Shown one piece after another: positions 37,781 to 46,203 of a stretch of DNA of 64,000 bases; positions within the stretch are counted from its first letter, which is position 1; each line of letters begins with the position of its first letter. This DNA comes from Candidatus Dormiibacterota bacterium. Lineage in GTDB: Bacteria; Chloroflexota; Dormibacteria; Dormibacterales; Dormibacteraceae. Both the position numbers and the translations under genes were made by a program. Under the pieces are notes generated by a model. It searched no databases. It saw only the letters and a list, made by a program, of their open reading frames with translations, and was not told the DNA's origin. The stretch covers positions 200,508 through 264,507 of the forward strand of contig JAMXLM010000045.1 of the NCBI GenBank assembly GCA_024280995.1. Direction: 5' to 3'.

Positions 37781-38209
37781 CTACTCCACGACCTCAAGGC
37801 CCATCGACCGCGCCGTGCCCTCGATCATCCTTGCCGCGTGGTCGGGATCGTAGGCGTTCAGGTCCTTGCCTTTGGCCTCGACGATCTGGCGGATCTGTCC
37901 GCGCGTCACGCGCCCGACCTTCTCCCGGTTCGGCTTCGCCGAGCCCTTGTCCACCCCCGCGGCGCGCTTCAGCAGCTGCACTGCGGGTGGGGTCTTCAAG
38001 ACGAAGCTGAACGAGCGGTCCTCGAAGATCGTGATCTCGGCGGGGACGACGTCACCGACCTGCTGGGCGGTGCGCTCGTTGTAGGCCCGCGTGAACTCCA
38101 TGATGTTGATCCCGTGCGGGCCGAGCGCGGTGCCGACCGGCGGCGCGGGCGTCGCCTTTCCGGCCTGAAGCTCGAGCTTGAGGACGACTCGGACCTTCTT
38201 CTTGCCCAT
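37781..38209 (-). CDS. rplK: 50S ribosomal protein L11 (uL11)
   Basis: Forms the GTPase-associated centre with 23S rRNA; involved in the stringent response. 142 aa, [28 protein letters not shown] followed by the rRNA-binding C-terminal domain ending in [11 protein letters not shown] (quoted in part). Normal length; 4 nt after nusG. Confidence 0.97.
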   Translation of the reverse strand: MGKKKVRVVLKLELQAGKATPAPPVGTALGPHGINIMEFTRAYNERTAQQVGDVVPAEITIFEDRSFSFVLKTPPAVQLLKRAAGVDKGSAKPNREKVGRVTRGQIRQIVEAKGKDLNAYDPDHAARMIEGTARSMGLEVVE

Positions 38210-38213
38210 CCGC

Positions 38214-38774
38214 CTAGTGCACCTTCTCGACCTGCAGCAGGTCGAGCTCGACGGGCGTCTCGCGCCCGAACATGTTGACGAGCACCTTCAGCTTGCCCTT
38301 CTCGGGGTTGATCTCGTCGACCTTGCCGTGGAAGTCGGTGAACGGCCCGTCGACCACGCGCACGGACTCGCCGACCGCGAACTCGACGCGGATCTTCGGC
38401 GCCTCCTGCTTCATCTGCTTCTGGATCGCCCGGACCTCTTTCTCCTGGAGGGGAACCGGGCTGTTCGCCGAGCCGACGAACGACGTCACGCCCGGCGTGT
38501 TCCGAACGACGAACCAGGACTCGTTCGACATCTTCATCTTCACGAGGATGTAGCCCGGGAAGATCCGCTTCTGGACGTGACGGCGCTTGCCGTCCTTGAT
38601 CTCGATCTCGTCCTCCATCGGGACGAGCACCTGGAGGATCTTGTCCTGCATGTCCATGGACTCGATCCTCTTCTCGAGGTTCTTCTTGACCTTTTCCTCA
38701 TGCCCCGAATAGGCGTGGACGACGTACCACTGCGCGTCGTCGTCCGGGGTCGGCTGCGCCCTCTCGACAGCCAT
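38214..38774 (-). CDS. nusG: transcription termination/antitermination protein NusG
   Basis: RNA polymerase processivity factor linking transcription to Rho and the ribosome. 186 aa: NGN domain ([47 protein letters not shown]) and C-terminal KOW domain ([20 protein letters not shown]). It shares one base with the secE stop. Confidence 0.98.
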   Translation of the reverse strand: MAVERAQPTPDDDAQWYVVHAYSGHEEKVKKNLEKRIESMDMQDKILQVLVPMEDEIEIKDGKRRHVQKRIFPGYILVKMKMSNESWFVVRNTPGVTSFVGSANSPVPLQEKEVRAIQKQMKQEAPKIRVEFAVGESVRVVDGPFTDFHGKVDEINPEKGKLKVLVNMFGRETPVELDLLQVEKVH

Positions 38775-39013
38775 CAGCCGCCCACGTTGGTCGTGTAGAT
38801 GAACCGCTTGGTGGCCTCACCCAGGATGTAGTCGACGCCGCCGATGAAGATGCCGAGCAGCGCGACCGTGAAGAGCACCACCAGGGTGTAGCGGTACAGC
38901 TCGCCCCAGGTGGGCCAGACGACCTTGCGGAGCTCGTCGTAGACATCCCGCAGGAACTGCCCGATCCCGCCCTGCGACCGGACGTCGTCTCGCTTGCGTG
39001 CTGTTACAGCCAT
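38774..39013 (-). CDS. secE: preprotein translocase subunit SecE
   Basis: Single-spanning stabilising subunit of SecYEG. 79 aa: amphipathic helix (FLRDVYDELRKVVWPTWGELYRYT) followed by the transmembrane helix (VVLFTVALLGIFIGGVDYIL). Normal for the short bacterial form. Seven nt follow rpmG. Confidence 0.96.
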   Translation of the reverse strand: MAVTARKRDDVRSQGGIGQFLRDVYDELRKVVWPTWGELYRYTLVVLFTVALLGIFIGGVDYILGEATKRFIYTTNVGG

Positions 39014-39020
39014 GGCCGGG

Positions 39021-39170
39021 TTACTTGGTCTCCTTGTGAGGGGTGTGTTTGTGACACCACTTGCAGTACTTGCTGAGCTCGATCCGGTCTGGATCGTTCT
39101 TCTTGTTCTTCAGGGTGGTGTAGTTCCGGCGCTTGCAAACGCCGCATGCGAGGGTGATGACTTCTTCCAT
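39021..39170 (-). CDS. rpmG: 50S ribosomal protein L33 (bL33)
   Basis: A 49-codon frame, ATG 39170 to TAA 39021, encoding a zinc-type L33: [35 protein letters not shown] and [12 protein letters not shown], with CxxC pairs at C9/C12 and C36/C39. Length and sequence match the family. It lies 7 nt before secE, the usual rpmG-secE-nusG order. Confidence 0.95.
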   Translation of the reverse strand: MEEVITLACGVCKRRNYTTLKNKKNDPDRIELSKYCKWCHKHTPHKETK

Positions 39171-39226
39171 GTTTTGACTCAGTAGAGCGCCCTGCGCGCG
39201 CCCGGCGCTCTTCGGTTGGGGGAAAG

Positions 39227-39249
39227 AAAAAAGCCTAGGCTACCTAGGC
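39227..39249 (-). terminator. terminator-like hairpin in the rpmG leader
   Basis: On the minus strand, a perfect 7-bp stem GCCTAGG-TAG-CCTAGGC is followed at once by six T. It sits 57 nt upstream of rpmG, downstream of the candidate promoter, so it could be an attenuator or a stop for upstream antisense transcripts. Confidence 0.6.
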
Positions 39250-39256
39250 GCTGTCA

Positions 39257-39286
39257 ATACTAGCAGAGGCTCCGGCAGCTTCCCAA
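39257..39286 (-). promoter_or_regulatory. candidate promoter of rpmG-secE-nusG-rplKA
   Basis: TTGGGA (39286..39281), an 18-nt spacer and TAGTAT (39262..39257) on the minus strand. A perfect TTGACA overlaps the -10 (39257..39252) and could be an alternative -35 with no good partner. The region also carries the possible N-terminal codons of the divergent plus-strand gene. Confidence 0.4.
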
Positions 39287-39463
39287 TCAACCGAACACGG
39301 CTTTGGGCTGGGAAGCGTCCAGAAGTGGCTTCTGCGTGCCGGCCTCTTCCTTCTACCCCTTGTCTACACCCTCAACACCTACGACCAGTACGTCCTTCCC
39401 AAGCTGCTGGCCGCCCGTACCCTGCTCCTCGGGCTCATCCTGGTTCTCGCCCTTCGCGCCGCC

Positions 39464-40978
39464 ATGGAAGGCGGCCTGCGGTGGCGGCGGACCTCGCTCG
39501 ACTTTCCCCTCCTGGCCTTTCTCGCCTCCGCCTTGCTCTCCACCGTCTTCGCCTTCAACTTCAACGTGGCGATCTTCGGCACCTACTCCCGATACGACGG
39601 CCTGCTGACCACCATCACCTACCTCGCCCTGTTCTGGGCCGCCGTCCAGAGCATCGAAGGCCCGCAAGACGCCCGCGCCCTCTTGCGGACGGCGGTCGCG
39701 AGCGCGTACGCGGTCGCCCTCGTGGCGCTGGGTCAGGCGCTCTTCGACACCTTTCGCCTCGGCAGCCTCCAACCGGCTATCGGCAGCCTGGGCAATCAGA
39801 ACGTCACCGGCGCCTTTCTGGCCATGGCCTGCCCGCTCGCCTACCTGGAGCTGACGGCGGCTTCGACGTGGGCGGGGCGGGTCGTCACGGCCAACGCACT
39901 CTTCGTGGTGGTGGCGGCCTTGGTGCTTACCTTCAGCCGAAGCGCCTGGCTGGGCGGAGGCGTCGCGGCCGGAGTGATTGCTTTTGCCGGCCGGCGGAGC
40001 GGGCGTCAGTTCGGCCTGGCGGCGGGGGTGATCGCGCTGGCGGCGGTCGTCGTCATCTCCGGGTTGGTACCGAATCCCCTCACCACCAAGCTCGAGCATC
40101 GGTTTGCTTCCCTTTGGGACCCCGCGAACTCATGGGGACCGCGGCTGCCGATCTGGAAAGACAGCCTCCGGTTGATCGCCAGCCGGCCGATTCTGGGCTA
40201 CGGGCCGGACAACGTCGGTCTTGTCTACCCCCGGTTTCAAACCGGCGAGTGGGCAATGGCCACATCCGGCGCCGAGCTCCAGATCGACAAGACCCACGCC
40301 GAGGTGCTGCAGGTCGCGGCGACCCAGGGAGTCGTGGGCGTGCTGGCCTACCTGGTCGTCCTGGGCGCATTCATCCGCAGCTTCTGGCGCAGCCCGCGTG
40401 ACAACCTGTCCACAGCCCTGTTCGCGGGCTGGGTCGCGTATCAGATCACCGTGCAGCTCAACTTCACGGCCCTTGCCGCCGCCTTTCCGTTCTGGATCGT
40501 GGCAGCGGTCTCGGTGAGGACGTGGGAAACCGAGCCGCCCTACCGGCGCCTGGCGGTTCCGGCCGCCGTGCCCCGGCCGATGACCGCGGTCGCGGCCGTC
40601 CTGGTCGCGGCGGCCGCGATCGCGGGCGTCGCCTTTCCATACCTCGCGGATTCGAGCTTGCGCGATGCGGTCGACCGGGACGCTCAGGCGGCCGCGGCTC
40701 GGGCAAGGGCCCTGTCGCCGTTCGAGAGCGTCTATGCGGTCGAGATGGGCAACCTGGCCTACGAACGGGGCGACTGGACCGCCGCAAAACGCCAATACGA
40801 AGCCGCGGCCGCGCTCGGTACCTACAATCCGCGCGTGTATCGCAGCCTGGCTCTCGCCGACATGCAGCTCGGCCTGCGACGGGACGCCCTCGTCGCAGCT
40901 CGCAAAGCGGTCGAGCTCGACCGCTTCGACCCCGCCAACCAGGCCCTCGTCAACCAGCTCGAGGTCGGTGGGCCGTAA
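39464..40978 (+). CDS. O-antigen ligase/polymerase-like membrane protein with C-terminal TPRs
   Basis: Wzy/WaaL-like glycan polymerase or ligase. From ATG 39464 the product is 504 aa with about ten transmembrane helices, the Wzy_C-type central loop (RLPIWKDSLRLIASRPILGYGPDNVGLVYP), and two tetratricopeptide units near the C-terminus (MGNLAYERGDWTAAKRQYEAA, ADMQLGLRRDALVAARKAVELD). In-frame codons upstream to about 39251 encode a further plausible first helix (WLLRAGLFLLPLVYTLNTYD) but lack ATG, GTG or TTG, so the true start may be a CTG. Substrate unknown. Confidence 0.82.
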   Translation: MEGGLRWRRTSLDFPLLAFLASALLSTVFAFNFNVAIFGTYSRYDGLLTTITYLALFWAAVQSIEGPQDARALLRTAVASAYAVALVALGQALFDTFRLGSLQPAIGSLGNQNVTGAFLAMACPLAYLELTAASTWAGRVVTANALFVVVAALVLTFSRSAWLGGGVAAGVIAFAGRRSGRQFGLAAGVIALAAVVVISGLVPNPLTTKLEHRFASLWDPANSWGPRLPIWKDSLRLIASRPILGYGPDNVGLVYPRFQTGEWAMATSGAELQIDKTHAEVLQVAATQGVVGVLAYLVVLGAFIRSFWRSPRDNLSTALFAGWVAYQITVQLNFTALAAAFPFWIVAAVSVRTWETEPPYRRLAVPAAVPRPMTAVAAVLVAAAAIAGVAFPYLADSSLRDAVDRDAQAAAARARALSPFESVYAVEMGNLAYERGDWTAAKRQYEAAAALGTYNPRVYRSLALADMQLGLRRDALVAARKAVELDRFDPANQALVNQLEVGGP

Positions 40979-41008
40979 CCCTTTGGGCAGGTCTATCGCT
41001 TAACGGGC

Positions 41009-42274
41009 ATGAACCTCGGGCGCTGGTACCGGATGCTCCTCGATGGTCCACGCAGCCGGATGGTCGCTGCCGCGGCAGCGGTCACCCTCATCTCCGTCGC
41101 GGTCATCGGCTCCGTCATCGTCACCGTGACCCCGGCCGGCTGTCAGCTGGGGAACAAGCTCGGGGTCAAGGGCCATGCCTGCGCCGAGCCCGTCGCCAGC
41201 CGCGTGTCTCCGACTCCAACGGTTGTATTCCCGACGGCGCCGGCGACACATCCGCCATCGGCGCCGCCATACACCCCACCGGCCTCACAGCCGTACAACC
41301 CGCCGGCTTCGCAACCCTACTATCCCCCGGCGTCGCAGCCCTACAACGCTCCCGGTTCCGCTCCTTACCCATCGACGCCGATCTCGAGCGCCACAAGCCC
41401 GTATCGAGCCCAGCTTTCATGCTCTCTCCCGGTTTACGCGGGTGGCTCCGGGAGTGGAGGCTTCATCACGTTTCCGAGTGGTCAATTCATCGCCGATCCG
41501 AAGAGCGCGGTCACGCTTCCCTCGCCGGGCGTAACTCCACAGGGATATGGATATGGATATGGACAGGCGTTCGGATTGAGCTATGACCGCGCTTACGGCA
41601 GATGGCTGGCCGTGCCATACCGCCAGGTCTCGCCCGACGGGTCCCACTACGCGTTCGGCGGCACCGACGGGATCTACATCGTGAACGTCGCAACGGGTAC
41701 GCCGACCGAGGTCGGATCGGGTCATGCCTGGGCGATCGTCGGGGTCACCAACGTCGGCGTCTACGGGGAGGAGCAGAACCTCGCAGGTTTGACGCTGTTT
41801 GCGTTCTCCGGCACGACCACGCAGATCACGACATCGGGCTTCTGGCAGGCGATCGACGGCACGTCGGCCTACGGGACGGTCACATCGGCGGTTCCCCAGG
41901 GTGTCACGCAAACAATCATCAAGCTGAACATGCAGACCGGATCGACCACAAACTGGTTCAGCAGCCAGGGCCTCCAGGCCACTGTCGTCGGGTCGGACGG
42001 GCACGGCAACGCCGTCATCAATGCGACGGGGCAGCTCGGCGGCGCCGGATGGAGCACCACCGTCTGGATCGCCTTCGGACCGAACAACGCACAGCTCATC
42101 GCGGCAAGCTACGCGGGCTTCAACGCCAATGGCGCTCCCATCGCCGACCGCAACGGGGTCTGGTTCTCCGGCAGTGCCGGCAACGCCGGCGTTGCGATCG
42201 TTCTATACGTCCCCGGTTCGGGGCTCTACAACGTCTCCCCGATCGGGGCGAGCCTGGCCGGCACCTGCAGCTGA
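41009..42274 (+). CDS. membrane-anchored secreted protein with Pro-rich repeats, function unknown
   Basis: 421 aa. A basic N-terminus precedes one transmembrane helix (MVAAAAAVTLISVAVIGSVIV), then a Pro/Ser/Thr linker with three exact-phase octapeptide repeats PPASQPYN/Y (residues 90-113), then a Gly/Thr-rich domain of about 270 residues with propeller-like YxVNVATGTPTEVG and repeated trp/gly strands. Probably anchored outside the membrane. No family recognised. It follows the ligase-like gene by 30 nt. Confidence 0.75.
   Translation: MNLGRWYRMLLDGPRSRMVAAAAAVTLISVAVIGSVIVTVTPAGCQLGNKLGVKGHACAEPVASRVSPTPTVVFPTAPATHPPSAPPYTPPASQPYNPPASQPYYPPASQPYNAPGSAPYPSTPISSATSPYRAQLSCSLPVYAGGSGSGGFITFPSGQFIADPKSAVTLPSPGVTPQGYGYGYGQAFGLSYDRAYGRWLAVPYRQVSPDGSHYAFGGTDGIYIVNVATGTPTEVGSGHAWAIVGVTNVGVYGEEQNLAGLTLFAFSGTTTQITTSGFWQAIDGTSAYGTVTSAVPQGVTQTIIKLNMQTGSTTNWFSSQGLQATVVGSDGHGNAVINATGQLGGAGWSTTVWIAFGPNNAQLIAASYAGFNANGAPIADRNGVWFSGSAGNAGVAIVLYVPGSGLYNVSPIGASLAGTCS
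41276..41347 (+). repeat. three 24-bp repeats coding for PPASQPY(N/Y)
   Basis: Three in-frame copies, diverged mainly at third codon positions, inside the Pro-rich linker of the secreted protein gene. Synonymous divergence between copies implies selection on the peptide. Confidence 0.8.
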
Positions 42275-42280
42275 CGGCCA

Positions 42281-42286
42281 TATGAT
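42281..42286 (+). promoter_or_regulatory. leaderless-type -10 of isocitrate dehydrogenase-family gene
   Basis: TATGAT lies 8 nt before ATG 42295, with no Shine-Dalgarno sequence between. Confidence 0.45.
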
Positions 42287-42294
42287 TTCGGGCG

Positions 42295-43383
42295 ATGGCC
42301 GCCCCAACCATCGCCGTCCTGCACGGCGATCAGACCGGCGAAGAGCTGCTGAAAGAATCCCTGCGCCTCCTCGAGCCGGGGGTGCTCGGCATCAGGGTCG
42401 ATATGCGCGACTTCGACCTCTCGCTGGAGGAGCGCCGGCGAACACGTAACGAGATAGTGCTCGAGGCAGCCGCCGCGCTTCGCGAGCTCGGTTTTGGCAT
42501 CAAGGCGGCGACGGTCACGCCAGAGGGCTCGGGCGACGTGGGCAGCCCGAACGCGATCCTCCGCAAGCAGATCGACGGCCGCGTCATCGTCCGCACCGGA
42601 CGGCGCATCCCGGGGGTCCGGCCGCTCGCCGGGGTGCATGCACCGATCTCCGTGATTCGCATGGCCGTCGACGACGCCTACGGCGCGCGCGAGTGGCGCG
42701 AGGGCCACGACCTGGAGGAGTGGGCGTTCAGGACCGAGAAGATCAGCCGCCGGACATGTCGAATCGTGGCCGATTACGCGTTCAGCCACGCGCGGCGCAT
42801 CGAGGCCAAGGTCTTCGGCGGGCCGAAGTTCACCGTCAGCCCCGTGTACGAGGGCATGTTCAAGGAAGAGCTCGACGCGGCGGCCGCGCGTCACCCGGAC
42901 GTGCGCTATGAGCCGCAGCTGATCGACGCGACCTACGCCTTGCTGCTCGCGACCACCGGCGAGGCGCTCGTGATCCCGGCCCTGAATCGCGACGGTGACA
43001 CGCTCTCCGACCTGGTCATGCAGATGTTCGGCACCATCGCCGGCGCGGAGTCGACGCTCTTGGCGTTCGACGACGCCGGGACCGTCACGGTCGCGATGAC
43101 CGAGGCGCCACACGGCACCGCGCCGGCGCTCGAGGGCAAGAACGTGGCCAACCCGATGGCGATGATCCTGGCGGTCGCCTCGCTGCTCGGATACATGAAG
43201 GGCGAGGACGCGAAGCGCGCGTCGCGGGCAATCTACGAGTCAGCCCTGGAAGCAGTGTCGGACGGGGTGCGCACCGCCGATCTTGGCGGACAGGCCTCGA
43301 CGTCCGACTTCACCTCCGAGGTCGTGCGCCGCGTGAAGACGAAGGTCGACGTGTGGAGCGCGCTCGCCGACATCGAGCGCTAG
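42295..43383 (+). CDS. isocitrate/isopropylmalate dehydrogenase family protein
   Basis: 362 aa, NAD(P)-dependent beta-decarboxylating dehydrogenase fold. The metal-binding block LNRDGDTLSDL and the cofactor region TEAPHGTAPALEGKNVANP fit the isocitrate branch. The N-terminal substrate loop is atypical: VLHGDQTGEELL replaces the usual PGDGIGPE, and a standard substrate Ser/Asn loop is not obvious. It may act on a different 2-hydroxy acid or be a diverged isocitrate dehydrogenase. A cotranscribed SGNH hydrolase gene follows after 4 nt. Confidence 0.8.
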   Translation: MAAPTIAVLHGDQTGEELLKESLRLLEPGVLGIRVDMRDFDLSLEERRRTRNEIVLEAAAALRELGFGIKAATVTPEGSGDVGSPNAILRKQIDGRVIVRTGRRIPGVRPLAGVHAPISVIRMAVDDAYGAREWREGHDLEEWAFRTEKISRRTCRIVADYAFSHARRIEAKVFGGPKFTVSPVYEGMFKEELDAAAARHPDVRYEPQLIDATYALLLATTGEALVIPALNRDGDTLSDLVMQMFGTIAGAESTLLAFDDAGTVTVAMTEAPHGTAPALEGKNVANPMAMILAVASLLGYMKGEDAKRASRAIYESALEAVSDGVRTADLGGQASTSDFTSEVVRRVKTKVDVWSALADIER

Positions 43384-43387
43384 CCCG

Positions 43388-43951
43388 GTGAAGTACCTGG
43401 CCCTCGGCGATTCGTACACCATCGGCACAGGCGCATCCGACGACGCGCACGCGTGGCCTTCGATCATCGCCTCGCGTCTGGGCGCAGACCTCACCAACCC
43501 CGCGGTCAACGGATACACGACCGAAGACCTGATCCGCGTGGAGCTGCCTCTTGTTCCCATCGTCGATCCCGACCTGGTCACGGTCCTGATCGGGGTCAAC
43601 GACCTGGTGCAGGGCCGGAGCATCGACGAGTACCGCCACTCGCTTGCGACGATCTACGACGCGATCGAGGACCGGCCTGTGGTCGCGGTCTCGATCCCGA
43701 CGTGGTCGTACGTGCCGGCGGCCGCGAGTTTCGGCGGCGCGGACCAGGTCGCGCGAAAGACGGAAGAGTTCAACGACGTCGCACGCGGCCAGGCGACGGC
43801 GCGGGGATTTGCGTGGGTCGACATCGGGCCCGTCAGCACGTCGGCCATCGGCTCGCCGGGTTGGATCGCGTCGGACGACCTACACCCGGGCGATGCGCAG
43901 TACGCCGCGTGGGCGGAGGTCGTCTGGCCGGTGATACGGGCGCGCGTGTAG
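43388..43951 (+). CDS. SGNH/GDSL-family hydrolase
   Basis: 187 aa, predicted esterase or lipase-like hydrolase. Block I YLALGDSYTIG with Ser9, block II Gly/Asn in NPAVNGYTT, block III GVND and block V DDLHP supplying the Asp-His pair are all present. No signal peptide, so cytoplasmic. GTG start 43388, 4 nt after the preceding dehydrogenase gene. Natural ester unknown. Confidence 0.88.
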   Translation: MKYLALGDSYTIGTGASDDAHAWPSIIASRLGADLTNPAVNGYTTEDLIRVELPLVPIVDPDLVTVLIGVNDLVQGRSIDEYRHSLATIYDAIEDRPVVAVSIPTWSYVPAAASFGGADQVARKTEEFNDVARGQATARGFAWVDIGPVSTSAIGSPGWIASDDLHPGDAQYAAWAEVVWPVIRARV

Positions 43952-43961
43952 CCGCGAACTT

Positions 43962-44021
43962 CACAAGTGGGCGCACTTGTGCCCGAGTGGGGCACTGAGG
44001 GCCCACAAGTGTGCGCACTTG
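43962..44021. repeat. pair of CAAGTG-N4-CACTTG palindromes
   Basis: CACAAGTG-GGCG-CACTTGTG (43962-43981) and CAAGTG-TGCG-CACTTG (44006-44021), with a weaker AGTG-GGG-CACT dyad between. They fill the gap between two convergent genes. A second pair with the same arms lies at 49289-49349. Confidence 0.8.
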
Positions 44022-44036
44022 CGGCCAGACGAGCGC

Positions 44037-44771
44037 CTAGACCTTGATCCTCTTGAACGATTCCGCGTACTGGTAGCCGGCCTTCTTCCCCACGTCATGC
44101 GATCGCTTGCGCATGAACTTCTCGAAGTCCCACGTTCGCCCGGGCTTGGCCACCTGCGAGCGGTGCTTCTTCAGCGCTTCGATCTTCTTGTCCAGCGTCT
44201 TGCTGACGTCGACCAGGAAATCGCCCTGCGTCCAGAAGGGAATCCAGACCTCTTTCACGACGTGCGGCTGCAGTCCTTCCTTCAACAGCGCGCGGAATGC
44301 GCGCGGGTTCCGCGAGTCCGGGTACACGGCCGCCATCGTCGCCTCGCCCACCGCCAGGTGGTCGGGGTGCGATCCGCCCATCGGCATGTCCAGCACCCGG
44401 CCCGGAAGATGCGTGATGACCATGTCCGGCTTGTACTTGCGGATCTGGCGCACAATGTCTCGCCGCAGCTTCAAGTCGGGTGCCAGGTGTCCGTCTTTGT
44501 AGCCCAGGAACTCGACGTTCTTGACTCCGAGCACCTTCGCCGCGGCGCGCTGCTCCCTCTGGCGCGTGGCGATGAGGTCCGCGTCCTTCTGCTTCGGGTC
44601 CTCGCCTCCCTGGCGACCGTCGGTGACGATCACGTACGTCACCTCTGCCCCGCTTTCCGCCAGCCGGGCGATCGAACCGCCCGCGCCGAAGTCAGGGTCG
44701 TCGGGGTGGGCGAAAACGCCGAGGACTTTCGTGAACTTCGGAAGCCGGCCGTTGCTGCGTGCTGTTGCCAT
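44037..44771 (-). CDS. PIG-L/LmbE-family deacetylase
   Basis: 244 aa zinc-dependent N-acetylglucosaminyl deacetylase-like enzyme. The metal site is AHPDDPDFGAGG (His22, Asp24, Asp25) plus HPDH downstream. Family members deacetylate GlcNAc-PI, GlcNAc-Ins in mycothiol or GlcNAc-Mal in bacillithiol biosynthesis; which applies here is unclear. The C-terminus is Lys/Arg-rich. TAACCT lies 8 nt before the ATG, suggesting its own leaderless transcript downstream of pyk. Confidence 0.85.
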   Translation of the reverse strand: MATARSNGRLPKFTKVLGVFAHPDDPDFGAGGSIARLAESGAEVTYVIVTDGRQGGEDPKQKDADLIATRQREQRAAAKVLGVKNVEFLGYKDGHLAPDLKLRRDIVRQIRKYKPDMVITHLPGRVLDMPMGGSHPDHLAVGEATMAAVYPDSRNPRAFRALLKEGLQPHVVKEVWIPFWTQGDFLVDVSKTLDKKIEALKKHRSQVAKPGRTWDFEKFMRKRSHDVGKKAGYQYAESFKRIKV

Positions 44772-44779
44772 CTGAAAAA

Positions 44780-44785
44780 AGGTTA
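44780..44785 (-). promoter_or_regulatory. leaderless-type -10 of LmbE-like gene
   Basis: TAACCT, then 8 nt to the ATG at 44771; no Shine-Dalgarno sequence. Confidence 0.4.
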
Positions 44786-44790
44786 GACGC

Positions 44791-46203
44791 TTACACGGTC
44801 TCGACTTTGAGCAGGTTCGTCTGGCCCGGGCGGCCGACGGGGACGCCGGCCACGACCACGACCCGATCGCCGGCCCGCACCATGCCTGCCTCGACGGCGG
44901 CCGCCGTCGCGTTGGAGATCATCTGGTCCGTGTCGGAACCGGGCTGGACCATGAGCGGGACGACGCCGGAGTACAGGGCGGTGCGGCGCAGCACCTCCTG
45001 GTGCGGGCTGGCGGCGATCACAGGCACCGGCGGCCGCGCCTTGCTGCATCGCAGGGCCGTCGTGCCCGACTCGGTGAAGGCGATGATGACCTTGGCCTGC
45101 AGCTCGGCCGCGGTGGAGGCGGCGGCGTGGGCGATCGCGCTGCCGACCTGGCCTGGCTCGCGCCACACCTGTGGCGCACGCGCGTAGGCGGGGTGCTTCT
45201 CGGCCGCGATGCAGATCGTGGACATCGCACGCACAGCCTCGACTGGGTGCGCGCCGATCGAGGTCTCCTGCGAGAGCATGACCGCGTCGGTGCCGTCCCA
45301 GATCGCGTTGGCGACGTCCGACGCCTCCGCGCGCGTGGGTCGGTTCGAGGTGACCATCGACTCCAGCATCTCCGTCGCGGTGATCACCGGCACGCCGGCG
45401 CGGTTGGCGCGGTCGATCACGTCCTTCTGCACCGCCGGCAGCTCGCCGAGCTTCAGCTCCACGCCGAGATCGCCTCGCGCGACCATCACCGCGTCCGCGA
45501 CCTCCAGGATCCTGTCCAGGTTGTGGATCGCCTCCAGCTTCTCGAGCTTGGCGATGACCGGGATGTTCCGGTTGTGGCCGGTGATGTGCTGCTGGCAGAT
45601 GAGCACGTCCTCGGGACGGCGCACGAACGACAGCGCGATGTAGTCGACCTCGAGCTCGATTGCGAGCTTCAGGTCGTGCATGTCCTTTTCGGTCATGGCG
45701 GGCAGAGGCAGCGTGCGCCCGGGAACGCTGATGCCCTTACGCTCGCCCAGCAGGCCGCCCCGAACGATCGATGCCTCGGCGCGGCCGTCGTCGACCGCCT
45801 TGACGGCGAGCTCGATCCGGCCGTCGTCCAGCAGCACGCGGTCGCCCACGCGCAGAGCCTGCACGAGCTCGACGTGACTCACCTCGATGTCGTCCGGAGT
45901 GTCGGTGTGACGCGCGACCAGGGCGACGGAGCGTCCGCGAACCAGGCGCTGAAATGTGCCCTCGACCGCGCCGGTGCGGATCTTCGGGCCCTGCAGGTCT
46001 CCCAGCAGCGCGACGGGCCGACCCACCTCCTGCGCCGCCTCTCGGACGTTGGCAGCGATCGCGCGGTGAGTGTCCGGATCGCCGTGGGAGAAGTTGAGCC
46101 GGGCGACGTCCATGCCCGACTGGATCATCGTGCGGAGAATGTGCGGCGCCGAGCTGGACGGCCCGATGGTGCAGACGATCCGCGTCCGGCGCACCGCCGT
46201 CAC
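44791..46203 (-). CDS. pyk: pyruvate kinase
   Basis: Last step of glycolysis, phosphoenolpyruvate + ADP to pyruvate + ATP. 470 aa: RRTRIVCTIGPSS, the catalytic DVARLNFSHGD, MVARGDLGVEL, and the ATP-site Lys context IPVIAKLEK are present. The C-terminal allosteric domain is complete. GTG start 46203 overlaps the upstream NYN gene by 4 nt (GTGA). Confidence 0.97.
   Translation of the reverse strand: MTAVRRTRIVCTIGPSSSAPHILRTMIQSGMDVARLNFSHGDPDTHRAIAANVREAAQEVGRPVALLGDLQGPKIRTGAVEGTFQRLVRGRSVALVARHTDTPDDIEVSHVELVQALRVGDRVLLDDGRIELAVKAVDDGRAEASIVRGGLLGERKGISVPGRTLPLPAMTEKDMHDLKLAIELEVDYIALSFVRRPEDVLICQQHITGHNRNIPVIAKLEKLEAIHNLDRILEVADAVMVARGDLGVELKLGELPAVQKDVIDRANRAGVPVITATEMLESMVTSNRPTRAEASDVANAIWDGTDAVMLSQETSIGAHPVEAVRAMSTICIAAEKHPAYARAPQVWREPGQVGSAIAHAAASTAAELQAKVIIAFTESGTTALRCSKARPPVPVIAASPHQEVLRRTALYSGVVPLMVQPGSDTDQMISNATAAAVEAGMVRAGDRVVVVAGVPVGRPGQTNLLKVETV

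Noticed and set aside
44004..44024. Convergent-gene dyads as simple intrinsic terminators
   Set aside because: No T-tract follows and the same arms recur between co-directional genes, so a repeat family fits better.
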